From contig JANQJX010000244.1 of assembly GCA_028281425.1 (NCBI GenBank), positions 1-36,886 of the forward strand: DNA of 36,886 nt, in the 5' to 3' direction. The first letter of the stretch is position 1; every line of letters begins with the position of its first letter. The DNA comes from Simkania sp. Its GTDB lineage: Bacteria > Chlamydiota > Chlamydiia > Chlamydiales > Simkaniaceae. The position numbers were made by a program, and so were the translations under genes. Of the stretch, positions 23,736 through 32,524 are shown in pieces. The notes under the pieces were generated by a model, which was not told where the DNA came from, did not search any database, and saw only the letters and a list, made by a program, of their open reading frames with translations.

Positions 23736-23990
23736 ATGAAAGAATTTGTTGAGTACATTGTTAAAAATCTCGTTGATAACCCTGATAAAGTCAAAATTAA
23801 TGAAATCGGTGGAACACATACTCTTATCATCGAGTTAAGTGTCGAAAAATCCGATATTGGAAAGATCATTGGAAAAAAAGGAAAGACGATCAATGCTATT
23901 CGCACTCTTCTTATGTCTGTTGCAAGTCGCAATGGAATCCGTGTGAATCTTGAAATATTAGAAGAAGGGGGAAATTCCATCGAAGCGTAA
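23736..23990 (+). CDS. khpA: KH-domain RNA-binding protein KhpA (YlqC family)
   Basis: An 84-residue, single-domain KH protein. The GxxG loop and its context are IGKIIGKKGKTINAIRTLL. The surrounding beta-alpha-alpha-beta pattern fills the whole protein. KhpA binds many RNAs, including small RNAs and mRNA leaders, usually with a partner KhpB/Jag, and affects cell division and envelope genes in Gram-positive bacteria. AAGGA stands 7 nt before the ATG. Small adjacent frames follow, but it is probably monocistronic. It corresponds in position to the KH-domain gene CT659. Confidence 0.88.
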   Translation: MKEFVEYIVKNLVDNPDKVKINEIGGTHTLIIELSVEKSDIGKIIGKKGKTINAIRTLLMSVASRNGIRVNLEILEEGGNSIEA

Positions 23991-24018
23991 TCTTTAATTT
24001 TTCAAAAGGGTACTTATC

Positions 24019-24201
24019 TTGCAAAATGTAAGAAAGTCCCCTTTTTTAACCCATCTTTTAAGATCAACAAAGCCTCTTCTCACAAAAAAAGACCAAGCAG
24101 CACAGTGCGAGGAATCTGCATGCTATGTTGTGGGGGACCACATCCTACTTGTGAACCCCTTCTACCCAGCTGCGATCAGGCTTAAACCACATATGCCTTA
24201 A
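24019..24201 (+). CDS. possible 60-residue protein, unrecognised
   Basis: Opens with TTG at 24019 preceded by AAGGG at about 9 nt. The sequence starts MQNVRKSPFLTHLLRSTKP and ends NPFYPAAIRLKPHMP, with two close cysteines (QCEESACYVV). There is no transmembrane segment or family. The codon composition is consistent with coding but the TTG start and short length leave it doubtful. It lies 28 bp after khpA and 5 bp before another small frame in the same direction, which would suit a small operon or a remnant of one. Confidence 0.3.
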   Translation: MQNVRKSPFLTHLLRSTKPLLTKKDQAAQCEESACYVVGDHILLVNPFYPAAIRLKPHMP

Positions 24202-24206
24202 AAAAA

Positions 24207-24374
24207 ATGCAAAGCTCCATAGAAAATGTGGAGAGCTATGAGCAGAAAGAAAACGCTAACCGTTCTCTTCAAAAAGAAAAAAGGGACGACATGAATCACT
24301 TAAATAAAAGAACAGATGCCATCCCAGGAATACTCATTAGAAAATCTCTAATCCACTCAAAGCAGTCCCTTTAA
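24207..24374 (+). CDS. possible 55-residue hydrophilic protein, unrecognised
   Basis: ATG at 24207 to TAA at 24372. The product is very polar (begins MQSSIENVESYEQKENANRS) with a basic middle and ends KSLIHSKQSL. Five bases separate it from the preceding small frame. No ribosome-binding site other than the A-rich tract is visible. It could be a genuine small gene or chance in AT-rich DNA. Confidence 0.3.
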   Translation: MQSSIENVESYEQKENANRSLQKEKRDDMNHLNKRTDAIPGILIRKSLIHSKQSL

Positions 24375-24434
24375 AGGTTTTTTTTAACCAATCTAAAAAT
24401 TTAAAAAACCCCAATATTTTTTAACCTCGAAACT

Positions 24435-27074
24435 CTATCTATTTAAACGGGGAAGATAAGGAGCAATTTGCCCTTTTCGAGAATTGAGCGTCCCCGCATC
24501 AAAACACAAAATAGCAAGGGGCAAGTTTTTTTCTTTAGAAATTTTTGTTTCGACTCTTCCTGGGGTTTTGATAAAGCTTTCTTTAAAAACCAAAGAAAGC
24601 TCTTCGGCATGTTCTCCTAAAAATTCAATCATGATTTTTTTAACACGTCCTGACCAAGGAGAGGATTTAAAAGAGCTTAAAAAAAGTTTTAATCTTTCAA
24701 CTGCCAGCTCTACATTTGGAATCCAAATCCAAAGTTCATCCAAATGCCAGTAGGAAATTTCTTTCCCTTTAAAAAGATCATCTGCACTTGTCACAGTAGA
24801 AATCATGTGAAGATATAGAAGAACCTCATGATTATGATCATAAAAGTCGACCGATTTTTGATGCCAAATCTCATATAACTTCAACTTATTTTCCTCAAAC
24901 ACAGAGTAATTACGTGCAAAGATTTTTGTCTGACTTACCCGGTTACAGACATTGAGCACTTTTATATCACTAAAAACAGATGACTCCAACTTTTTTGCAC
25001 ACTGCTTTAACTCTTTTTCAATACATTTTTCTTTATAGATATAGATTTTACTATAGAGAGAATAAAAATCTGGATGTTTTAAAAGAGATGAAGCTGCTTT
25101 ACGTGTAAAATATTCATCTTCCTGAATTTCATCAAAATGGATCACTTCTACTTCTTTTTTAAGATGGAGAGATTTTAACCGATTGAGCAAACAAGCCATG
25201 ATTTCAACATCCAAACGAGACACTTTTGTCAAAAGATCGGTATCATCTAAAATCGCATAGACAAAATGGAGATATTCTATAAATTCTCTTTGGGGATCGA
25301 TAAAATAAGAAAAATTTGCCTTTAAAATTTTCTTTTTTTGAAGAAGCCTTTGATAAAGGCGAATCTTTTGAGAAGTTCCCAAATCATTTTGCAAATCTTT
25401 TAATTGCGCTTCTACTTCTTTAAGTGTCATCCCTCCTGTTGCATACTGATCATTGATCTTAAAAGTCATTTCAGCAACAAGAGCATTTGAAGCTTGAGCA
25501 TCTCCGATGATAGCTCTTGGAGGCATATCTGTTGCAAGAGTGCTTTTATGATGGTCAATGACACTAATCACTTCAAGGTAGGAAGGAATGTTCATCTCTT
25601 CCCGGTTGCAAAAATCACGGAGTGTGACAGTTCCAAGAGGTTTTTTTTGAAGATCCACTGCATGAATCACACCAATTGGAACTTTATGGCCATCTAATCC
25701 TGTATGATTCACGGTCATATAAGAATAATTCTTAATCTTTGCTCGAATCTCATCGACATCTGTCCGATGAGTTAAATATTGAGGGATAAAACCAAAAACA
25801 TCTGTTTTAATTTTAAACGCAATTTCCAACCGATCGACAAAAAGGCGAATCAATCTAAATGCATCGGAAAGCATTTTAACTAAAATTTCTAGCTGATTAA
25901 AAATCTTAGGCCTTTTTTCTGTCAATCTTCCAGACCCATCAAAAAGATCGGAAAGAGTTAGAGATCTAAGCCACTCAATTATCTGCGTAAACTTTACAAC
26001 TCCAAGCTCTTCCATATTAAGAGAAAACTCCTCAAATGTTGCTTCTAATCCTTTTTCATTCTGAAGAACTTTGATGAGATAATCATTGACAAGTTTGATC
26101 TGAGTTGGAGGAAGTTCTTTGCAAGGATTACAAAGGCCCAACTTCATATCCAAAAGGCCTCGAATGACCGTTGAGATATGCTCTACTGTCAAATGATCCT
26201 TAGCAAAGCAAGAAATAAGCTGAATGTGAAAATTGGATTCGATCCACATTAAGCAATTATTAAAAATCATGACAATTTGTCTTACACCTTCGACATCAAT
26301 CGTACGCCAATCTCCTAAATAAAATCCTTGATCATCGACAAGAACAATCGCACTACGTCCTCTTTCATGATCGAAATTCAAAGTCAATTCTTGAGTACTT
26401 TTTTGACTCATGCCAGATTGAGTAAGCAGATCAAGACTTGTTAAAGTCAACGAAAGGCGGCTTTTAGATGCCAAATCAAAGATTTCTTGACCAAAGAAAT
26501 CTTGAAAGAGAACTTTGACTTCGACTTGCTGATAAGGAGGTCCCCCTGGGACATTCCAAACATGAAGCCCATCACCAACTCGGGCAGCAAAAGCATCTAG
26601 CCATCCCCAAAATGAAGCAACCAATGTATCTAAATCTGGGGACATATGCGCTGTAACAAAATGGGTCCCCCTATAAGATTTTCCCATCCCAATAGGAAAA
26701 TAGATTTGATAGGCATCACGTGGAATCGATTTGCCGGCAATTTTACTTCGGATAGAGAAATTTTCTTCTCGGCTTAAACCTGAGAATTGATTGAGATAAA
26801 ATTCAAAAGAAGAAAACGTGTAATTTTCTAAAATATTTTCTCGATTGATTCGGCTGATAAACTCAATAACTGCCTTGAGTAAAAAAGAAGACCCTTTTTT
26901 TGACATGATGAGTTTCACAAGCACTTGGCCTACGATTTTATTTTTTTCATGTCCATTAAGGTTCAAAAAGGAAGAAGTTTTAAACTGAGAAAAAATAGAA
27001 TCAAGATCAGAAAATAGATAAACTTGAAATGTGAAATCACCAAAATTTAAGTTTTTGTCACTTTTCTTTTTCAT
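24435..27074 (-). CDS. very large DHH-superfamily phosphohydrolase-like protein (split class II pyrophosphatase-type core)
   Basis: The protein has 879 residues with no signal peptide. Motif I AHMSPDLDTLVASF (His143, Asp147, Asp149) and motif III SVIDHHKS (Asp507-His508-His509) are those of DHH phosphoesterases. After them GDAQASNALVAEM and AILDDTDLLTKVSRLDVEIM (Asp610/Asp611) match the metal-ligand and cap-linker elements of class II pyrophosphatases and PPX1-type exopolyphosphatases. In those enzymes motifs I and III lie under 100 residues apart. Here ~360 residues intervene, and an N-terminal extension of ~125 residues and a C-terminal region of ~250 residues are also extra. All metal ligands appear present, so a Mn-dependent phosphohydrolase acting on a phosphoanhydride or nucleotide is likely. 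The substrate is unknown. It is transcribed alone, just downstream of tRNA-Arg(TCT) on the same strand. Confidence 0.65.
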   Translation of the reverse strand: MKKKSDKNLNFGDFTFQVYLFSDLDSIFSQFKTSSFLNLNGHEKNKIVGQVLVKLIMSKKGSSFLLKAVIEFISRINRENILENYTFSSFEFYLNQFSGLSREENFSIRSKIAGKSIPRDAYQIYFPIGMGKSYRGTHFVTAHMSPDLDTLVASFWGWLDAFAARVGDGLHVWNVPGGPPYQQVEVKVLFQDFFGQEIFDLASKSRLSLTLTSLDLLTQSGMSQKSTQELTLNFDHERGRSAIVLVDDQGFYLGDWRTIDVEGVRQIVMIFNNCLMWIESNFHIQLISCFAKDHLTVEHISTVIRGLLDMKLGLCNPCKELPPTQIKLVNDYLIKVLQNEKGLEATFEEFSLNMEELGVVKFTQIIEWLRSLTLSDLFDGSGRLTEKRPKIFNQLEILVKMLSDAFRLIRLFVDRLEIAFKIKTDVFGFIPQYLTHRTDVDEIRAKIKNYSYMTVNHTGLDGHKVPIGVIHAVDLQKKPLGTVTLRDFCNREEMNIPSYLEVISVIDHHKSTLATDMPPRAIIGDAQASNALVAEMTFKINDQYATGGMTLKEVEAQLKDLQNDLGTSQKIRLYQRLLQKKKILKANFSYFIDPQREFIEYLHFVYAILDDTDLLTKVSRLDVEIMACLLNRLKSLHLKKEVEVIHFDEIQEDEYFTRKAASSLLKHPDFYSLYSKIYIYKEKCIEKELKQCAKKLESSVFSDIKVLNVCNRVSQTKIFARNYSVFEENKLKLYEIWHQKSVDFYDHNHEVLLYLHMISTVTSADDLFKGKEISYWHLDELWIWIPNVELAVERLKLFLSSFKSSPWSGRVKKIMIEFLGEHAEELSLVFKESFIKTPGRVETKISKEKNLPLAILCFDAGTLNSRKGQIAPYLPRLNR

Positions 27075-27097
27075 TGAACTTTATCTTCTATAAAAAC

Positions 27098-27170
27098 GGA
27101 TTGAGCAGGACTCGAACCTGCGACCGCCCGCTTAGAAGGCGGGTGCTCTATCCAACTGAGCTATCAATCC
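27098..27170 (-). tRNA. tRNA-Arg (anticodon TCT)
   Basis: 73 nt on the minus strand. Acceptor GGATTGA/TCAATCC, D-arm TAGCTCAGTTGGATAGAG, anticodon stem CCGCC/GCGG region with loop CTTCTAA (anticodon TCT, reads AGA), T-arm CAGGTTCGAGTCCTG. It lies 23 bp upstream of the DHH-protein start on the same strand. Confidence 0.95.
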
Positions 27171-27256
27171 CTCCCTTAAATTTTCAAACGATTAAATATG
27201 CTATTTTGAGAAAAACCTAAATTTTATTCATCGGAAAAATGATTTTCAAGTATATT

Positions 27257-27436
27257 TAACCTTATGACCCCTGTTTCACATGTCTGCTCTTTCGAAAAAA
27301 GACACAGACTGTTTTCGGAAATGCCAAGAAATTTTCTTAGGCAGAAGTTTATGACCTTATCCTCGAGAATGTATTGGATGCATCTGGAAATAGAGCCTGT
27401 GGATTTTTCTAGAATAGGCACGCAAACTACGGGGTA
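27257..27436 (+). repeat. family B MITE, copy 7 (complete but diverged)
   Basis: From TTAACCTTATGACCCC to GCACGCAAACTACGGGGTAA. Shared blocks include CTCTTTCGAAAAAAGACAC, GCCAAGAAATTTTC and CCTGTGGATTTTTCTAGA. It lies in the gap between tRNA-Arg(TCT) and kdsA. No A element inside. Confidence 0.7.
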
Positions 27437-27652
27437 AGCTTCATTTTATCAACATTAAAACTAATGCGAATTTAACATGAAGCACTCTATCAGAAAACCA
27501 GAATTTTCGATGAGATTTTAAGAAAAATAGATGGAAGGAAATCATCAAAGCGCCATTTTTAAGCCAATTTTTTTGGGAAAATCGCAAAAAGAGCGCCTTT
27601 TTTAGACATCTTTTTATAGAGATTAAGGAAACATTCAACAAGGAAGCCTTCA

Positions 27653-28513
27653 ATGAAAGAACTTTCATTTCAAATTGGAAATGTCTATTTAGGAAAAGAT
27701 CATCCTCTAGTCGTGATTTCTGGGCCTTGCGTCATTGAAAGCCTTTCACATGCTTTAAAAACAGCAGACATGCTCAAAAAAATTTTTAATAAACACCACA
27801 TACAGCTCATTTATAAGTCGAGTTATGATAAAGCAAACCGCTCTTCTTTTACCTCATTTCGGGGGCCAGGTCTTCAAGAAGGTTTAAAAATTTTAGAAAG
27901 GGTGAAAAGAGAGTTTGATCTACCCATCTTAAGTGATATCCATCAAGTCAATGAAGTAAAAGCTGCAGCTGATGTTTGTGATATTATTCAAATTCCTGCT
28001 TTTTTATCTCGTCAAACCGACTTGCTTATTGCAGCAGGTCAATCAAATGCGTGGGTGAATATTAAAAAAGGGCAGTTCATGTCTCCTTGGGACATGGAAT
28101 ATGCAGCTGATAAAATCAGCTCAACAGGCAATCATAAAATCATTTTAACGGACCGAGGAACTTGCTTTGGGTATAACAATTTAGTCTCTGATATGCGTGC
28201 TATTGTGATTATGAAACGATTCGGATTTCCAGTCTGTTTCGACGCTTCTCACTCGACCCAACTTCCTGGAGGAAAGGGAAATCAATCAGGGGGACAATCC
28301 GAATTTATCGCTCCTCTTGCTAAGGCAGCCCTTGCTGTTGGCACAGACCTTCTTTATATCGAATCTCATCCCCATCCTCAAAAAGCAAAAAGTGATAAGC
28401 ATTCTGTACTCTCCTTTGAAGCTTTAAATCCCCTTTTAAAAGAATTAAAATCTATTTATAACCTCATTCACGCAACTGACTCTGGGGACCTTGGATGTTC
28501 AAGCGAGCAATAA
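27653..28513 (+). CDS. kdsA: 3-deoxy-D-manno-octulosonate 8-phosphate synthase
   Basis: A 286-residue aldolase-type barrel that condenses phosphoenolpyruvate with arabinose 5-phosphate to Kdo-8-phosphate, the precursor of the Kdo sugar of LPS. Conserved blocks are VISGPCVIES, NRSSFTSFRGPGLQEG, ILTDRGTCFGYNNLVSDMR, VCFDASHSTQLPGG and ESHPHPQKAKSD. The Cys in SGPCVIES is the metal-ligand position of the metal-dependent class (metal-free enzymes have Asn there). Its last 19 nt overlap the start of lptC. First gene of the kdsA-lptC-lptA-lptB unit, as in Chlamydia. Confidence 0.97.
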   Translation: MKELSFQIGNVYLGKDHPLVVISGPCVIESLSHALKTADMLKKIFNKHHIQLIYKSSYDKANRSSFTSFRGPGLQEGLKILERVKREFDLPILSDIHQVNEVKAAADVCDIIQIPAFLSRQTDLLIAAGQSNAWVNIKKGQFMSPWDMEYAADKISSTGNHKIILTDRGTCFGYNNLVSDMRAIVIMKRFGFPVCFDASHSTQLPGGKGNQSGGQSEFIAPLAKAALAVGTDLLYIESHPHPQKAKSDKHSVLSFEALNPLLKELKSIYNLIHATDSGDLGCSSEQ

Positions 28514-29082
28514 GCTTAGCCTTTTTATTTCTAGTCCTTTTATCTGGACTGGTCTTTTTTTGGGTCTTAAAACCTAAAAAATGCCTTCTTAAAAGATTTG
28601 AACCTTCTTTATCTAGAAATAAGGTCAAAAGCTCTTCTTACCAAATACGTCTAGAAGTTCAAAAAGATTTTTGGATTGCAAACCATTTAGATAGGTTGCA
28701 TCATCGTTTAACCAGTCCTCGATCGGTTTTAACTGCCTATCTCCATCAAAACCATTTTGAACTTATCGAAGAATTAGAAGAGATGAAATGTTATTTACAA
28801 GAAGAAGTTTCTGAAAAAGAGCAAACACAACAAATCCGCTTCATCAAATCCCATTTTGGAACCTATGACTACTCCAACCAATCCTTTGAAGCCAATCAAG
28901 TTCATTTAGCTCTTTTTCGCCTTCCCGGAAACCAACTTAAAACCCCTCTCGATTTAAAGTCTGCATTCTTAAAGGGCATTGCATATAAAATTTTTCTTTC
29001 TTTCAGCAGTCACAAACCCTATTTCCATGCTGAAAAATTTCAAGCTCATATTTATCCTGAAAATGATAAAAAAAATTTATGA
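28495..29082 (+). CDS. lptC: LptC-like LPS export protein
   Basis: A 195-residue protein with an N-terminal membrane helix (LAFLFLVLLSGLVFFWVL) and a periplasmic beta-rich domain. LptC anchors the LPS-transport bridge to the LptB2FG complex. Sequence similarity to enterobacterial LptC is weak. The call rests on topology, size and the position immediately before an OstA-domain gene and lptB. It overlaps kdsA by 19 nt and lptA by 4 nt (ATGA), indicating translational coupling. A dedicated chlamydial lipoprotein role is an alternative. Confidence 0.65.
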   Translation: MFKRAISLAFLFLVLLSGLVFFWVLKPKKCLLKRFEPSLSRNKVKSSSYQIRLEVQKDFWIANHLDRLHHRLTSPRSVLTAYLHQNHFELIEELEEMKCYLQEEVSEKEQTQQIRFIKSHFGTYDYSNQSFEANQVHLALFRLPGNQLKTPLDLKSAFLKGIAYKIFLSFSSHKPYFHAEKFQAHIYPENDKKNL

Positions 29083-30515
29083 ATCACTCTTTTATCCTTT
29101 TTTTTTCCTTCCTTCTTTTTCCTTTTTTAAGAGGAATAGACTTGCATGAAACTTCCCCAAAAATTTTTTCCGATGATGTTTACTCCGATGGGCAACATCT
29201 TTTACTAAAAGGACATGTTAGAGTCTATGACGCTTTGGGAGTGATGCAAGCGTATGAAGCCGATTTAGAAAAGAAGAAACAAGGTCAAACTCTTTCCAAA
29301 CTCCTCTTAAAAAAAGATGTCTTTCTTTCTTTTCAAGATGAAACAACCCTTCTCTGTGATGAGGCCTTGATTGATTTTATTTCTTGCAAAGGGCATGCTC
29401 TTTCTTTCAAGAGACCCACCTTCTATCGAAGCTTATGGAAACCATCAAAAAAACCTTTTTCCATTTCAAGTGAAAGAATCGATTTCACATTTTCTCAAAA
29501 TGAAGAAAAAAAAAGAACCCTTGAAACCCTCACCGCTTATAAAAAAGTGGTCATTCGCTATGATGAAATGTTTCATCTTCAGTGTGACAGAGCCGTTTTA
29601 GCAAATGAGAAATTAAACACCTTTTCCAATGCTTCTTCTAACTGCAGTCTCACCCATTTTGATAAGACTATTGAAGCTAAAAATATGCAATTGAACCTTC
29701 ATTTACAAACTCTAGAAATGAAAATAGTTCAAGGAAAAATTCCTTCCTTTGTATCAAAAAATCCCCTTCTTCCTTCTTGGTGTTTTTTTTCAGCAAAAAA
29801 GATGATTTGGAATGATCGTAATCACACGATCCTCTTAGAGTCTGATGTCACTTTCTCCGACATCATGATAGGTTCTTTAAACACAGACAACAAACTGCTC
29901 CTTTCCCTGCAAAAAAACCCAAAAAAGCCGGTCATTCAAACGATTCAAACATTTGGAGAAACCACTTTGATCATGAAAGAAGAAAACTCTCATGAAATCG
30001 ACCAATTGAAATGTTTTGGCACTCTTAAACTCGACCCTACCACCTTTGTCTTAAAGGGAAATAGTCCCCAAACCAAAGGAAAAGTTTTATTAACCAATCA
30101 GCTGCTTTTAAAAAAAAAAGACACAACTTTTTATGCCGACCGATTAGATTTAAAATACCACCTATCTCAAGGATCTTTTAAGCCTCTTTCGATGCACCTT
30201 GAAGGCAACGTCCGTTTTATCTCAAAAGATCTGCCCTTTCAATACGGTCTTGCTGATGAAGCCCATTATGATCCAAAAGCGCATGAAATGCTTTTTCTCT
30301 CCAAACATAAGAAGGAAGCTCTATTTTGGCATAAAAAAGAAAATTACATCCTTAGTGCTGACCAACTTTTGATTTCTTTAGATCCCATGACAAAGAAAGA
30401 GAAAATTGAAGGAATAGGCGTCGTGCGCCTCTCTTCTCAGGAAAAAGAAAAACTGAAACTGCACCGATTTTTTCCCAATGCAGTCACCTTAAATCAAGAA
30501 ACAGATCTGCCATGA
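29079..30515 (+). CDS. lptA: LptA/OstA-domain LPS transport protein
   Basis: The protein has 478 residues, much longer than proteobacterial LptA (~185). The signal peptide is FILFFSFLLFPFLRGIDLHE. OstA-type beta-jellyroll segments are spread over the whole chain, for example QHLLLKGHVRVYDALGVMQA, RAVLANEKLNTFS, AKNMQLNLHLQTLEMKI and ADRLDLKYHLSQGS. They suggest two or three consecutive jellyroll units, able to form a longer hydrophobic groove for lipid A across the periplasm. It could alternatively be an LptD N-terminal-like protein, but no beta-barrel follows. The start overlaps lptC and the stop overlaps lptB, each by 4 nt. Confidence 0.75.
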   Translation: MNHSFILFFSFLLFPFLRGIDLHETSPKIFSDDVYSDGQHLLLKGHVRVYDALGVMQAYEADLEKKKQGQTLSKLLLKKDVFLSFQDETTLLCDEALIDFISCKGHALSFKRPTFYRSLWKPSKKPFSISSERIDFTFSQNEEKKRTLETLTAYKKVVIRYDEMFHLQCDRAVLANEKLNTFSNASSNCSLTHFDKTIEAKNMQLNLHLQTLEMKIVQGKIPSFVSKNPLLPSWCFFSAKKMIWNDRNHTILLESDVTFSDIMIGSLNTDNKLLLSLQKNPKKPVIQTIQTFGETTLIMKEENSHEIDQLKCFGTLKLDPTTFVLKGNSPQTKGKVLLTNQLLLKKKDTTFYADRLDLKYHLSQGSFKPLSMHLEGNVRFISKDLPFQYGLADEAHYDPKAHEMLFLSKHKKEALFWHKKENYILSADQLLISLDPMTKKEKIEGIGVVRLSSQEKEKLKLHRFFPNAVTLNQETDLP

Positions 30516-31231
30516 TATTAGAAGTTAAAAATCTAAAAAAAATCTATCGAAAAAAAATCGCTGTCAATGGACTTTCTTTGAGTCTCAAAAAAGGGGAAGT
30601 TGTAGGACTCTTGGGCCCAAATGGGGCGGGTAAAACAACCGCTTTTTATATGATCATTGGGCTTTTGCGCCCCGATAGTGGAAAAGTCTTCTTTTTAGAT
30701 CAAGATATCACACCACTTCCCCTTTATAAAAGGGCCCAAATGGGGATAGGCTATCTCGCACAAGAACCCTCTATCTTCAAACAAATGACCGTTGAACAAA
30801 ACCTCATTGCGATTCTAGAGACCCTTCCTCTTTCCAAAAAAAAGCGAAAAGAGCGCTTAGAAGAATTACTAGAAGAACTCAATTTGCATCATCTCTCCAA
30901 AAAACGGGCCTATACTCTATCGGGTGGAGAAAGAAGAAGGCTTGAAATTACACGCGCTTTAATCACTCACCCTACTCTTCTTTTACTTGACGAACCTTTC
31001 GCTAATATTGACCCAATTACCATCTATGATGTAAAACAAATGATTCTCCATCTCAAAGAAAAAAACATCACCATATTAATCACAGATCATAACGCACGTG
31101 AAATCTCATCTATCGTGGATCAAAGCTATCTGATTCAAGAAGGAAAAGTGATGATAGGAGGAACTGTCTCTGAGCTTCTTGAAAATGACGAAGCTAGAAT
31201 CAGCTATTTTGGAAAAGACTTTAGATTGTAA
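30512..31231 (+). CDS. lptB: LPS export ABC transporter ATP-binding protein
   Basis: A 239-residue ATPase that powers extraction of LPS from the inner membrane with LptFG. Walker A GLLGPNGAGKTT (residues 32-43), Q-loop LAQEPSIFKQMT, ABC signature YTLSGGERRRLEI, Walker B TLLLLDEPFANIDP and H-loop LITDHNAREI are all intact. The GPNGAGKTT and EPSIF contexts are those of LptB (YhbG). Last gene of the kdsA-lptC-lptA-lptB unit. lptF/lptG are not in the window. Confidence 0.96.
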   Translation: MILEVKNLKKIYRKKIAVNGLSLSLKKGEVVGLLGPNGAGKTTAFYMIIGLLRPDSGKVFFLDQDITPLPLYKRAQMGIGYLAQEPSIFKQMTVEQNLIAILETLPLSKKKRKERLEELLEELNLHHLSKKRAYTLSGGERRRLEITRALITHPTLLLLDEPFANIDPITIYDVKQMILHLKEKNITILITDHNAREISSIVDQSYLIQEGKVMIGGTVSELLENDEARISYFGKDFRL

Positions 31232-31270
31232 CTTCAAAGCGAGTTTAACATCCACTTTCTTATAGAGCGC

Positions 31271-32398
31271 TTATGTTAAATTTGCCTTAACTTTAAAAAG
31301 CAACTTTTCTTCTTTCTCTGATATTTCTAAAAGAGAAAAAGCTTCTCTTAAAATCTGGTCTGGAGAAAGTCTCTCTAAACAATCACTTTTAAAGCTTCCT
31401 CCACAACCACTTTGATAACAGGGACGACAAGAAAAATCTCCTTTGACAATACGCGCCTTCTTATTTTGATACGGACTCCAATTGACTTCACATGTAGGAC
31501 CAAAAATAGCAACAGTCTTTTTCTTCAAAGCACTTGCAAGATGTATGGGTAGAGAATCTATAGAAATCAGCAACTTACTCATTGCAATAAGAGCTCCAAA
31601 TTCTTTGAGACTCATCTGACCTGACAAATCAATCGTTCCCGGAGCAAGTGCTCTAATCTTTCGATTCATCTCCATTTCTTCTGGATCTGAGCTTGCAGTT
31701 AAAACAACAACCTCTTTTCTTTTTTGTAAACATCGAATCACCTGAACGACTGTTTCAATGGGAAGTGTTTTAAACATCCATCTCGATACGGGATGGACTT
31801 GCACAAACCGATAAGGAGAGACCCCTTTTTCAAGTAAGAGGCTTTCTATCTTTTTTTTACTCTCTTCTGGAATATGAAAGAAAAGGGACCTCTCCTCAAC
31901 CTTAGGATAAATTCCAAGGCACCGAAGCGCATCAAGGTGTTTTTCAACTGTATGGCGAGGCTTGGGGGTATGTTTAATGATGTGAGTATAACACTTTTTT
32001 TTCCCAAACATTCCTTTTTTTTCTGGATCAAACCCAATGCTGTAAAGAGCTTTAGAAAACCTGCAAGCAAGGGCCCCACGGTCCCCCTCTGTTAAATTGA
32101 TCACAAGATCATATTTTCTCTTTCTAATTGTTTTGAGCAACTTGACTTCATAAAAGAGTCGAGATACCAAGGGAAGTTTTTTCCATTTACGGTCATATAA
32201 AAGAAACTGAGAAATTGCAAAATGCCCTTCTAATAAAGGAAGGGTTTCTTTGTAGAGATACGCATCGATTTCAAGATGGGGATAGGAAGTTTTTAAAATA
32301 GAAAAGAGAGGAGAAGATAGCAAAACATCGCCATGATGACGAAGTTTGGCAACAAGGACACGTTTGAGTCTATTAAAATCAACCGGCTTTTGTCTCAT
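31271..32398 (-). CDS. family 9 glycosyltransferase, WaaQ-like heptosyltransferase
   Basis: The protein has 375 residues. Start RVLVAKLRHHGDVLLSSPLF is the conserved N-terminal loop of heptosyltransferases. VIDHVNLTEG-like DLVINLTEGDRGAL and the donor-binding SIDSLPIHLASALKKKTVAI with FGPTCEVNWSPY are typical of family 9. The cysteine-rich tail FSCRPCYQSGCGGSFKSDCL closely resembles the WaaQ/heptosyltransferase III subgroup. It transfers ADP-heptose (or a related sugar) to an LPS core. It converges on lptB. Chlamydia LPS has only Kdo sugars and no heptose, so this gene points to a larger core or another heptosylated acceptor. Confidence 0.85.
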   Translation of the reverse strand: MRQKPVDFNRLKRVLVAKLRHHGDVLLSSPLFSILKTSYPHLEIDAYLYKETLPLLEGHFAISQFLLYDRKWKKLPLVSRLFYEVKLLKTIRKRKYDLVINLTEGDRGALACRFSKALYSIGFDPEKKGMFGKKKCYTHIIKHTPKPRHTVEKHLDALRCLGIYPKVEERSLFFHIPEESKKKIESLLLEKGVSPYRFVQVHPVSRWMFKTLPIETVVQVIRCLQKRKEVVVLTASSDPEEMEMNRKIRALAPGTIDLSGQMSLKEFGALIAMSKLLISIDSLPIHLASALKKKTVAIFGPTCEVNWSPYQNKKARIVKGDFSCRPCYQSGCGGSFKSDCLERLSPDQILREAFSLLEISEKEEKLLFKVKANLT

Positions 32399-32524
32399 GC
32401 TCCAAAGTTTAACATGAAAATAGAGAAAATAAGGAGAAATTTATTCACACATCTTAAGAAAAACGAGAGATAAACAGTGTGAGAGATTTTGAAAACTGCT
32501 TTTTATTTTGCAGAATGATGAAAC

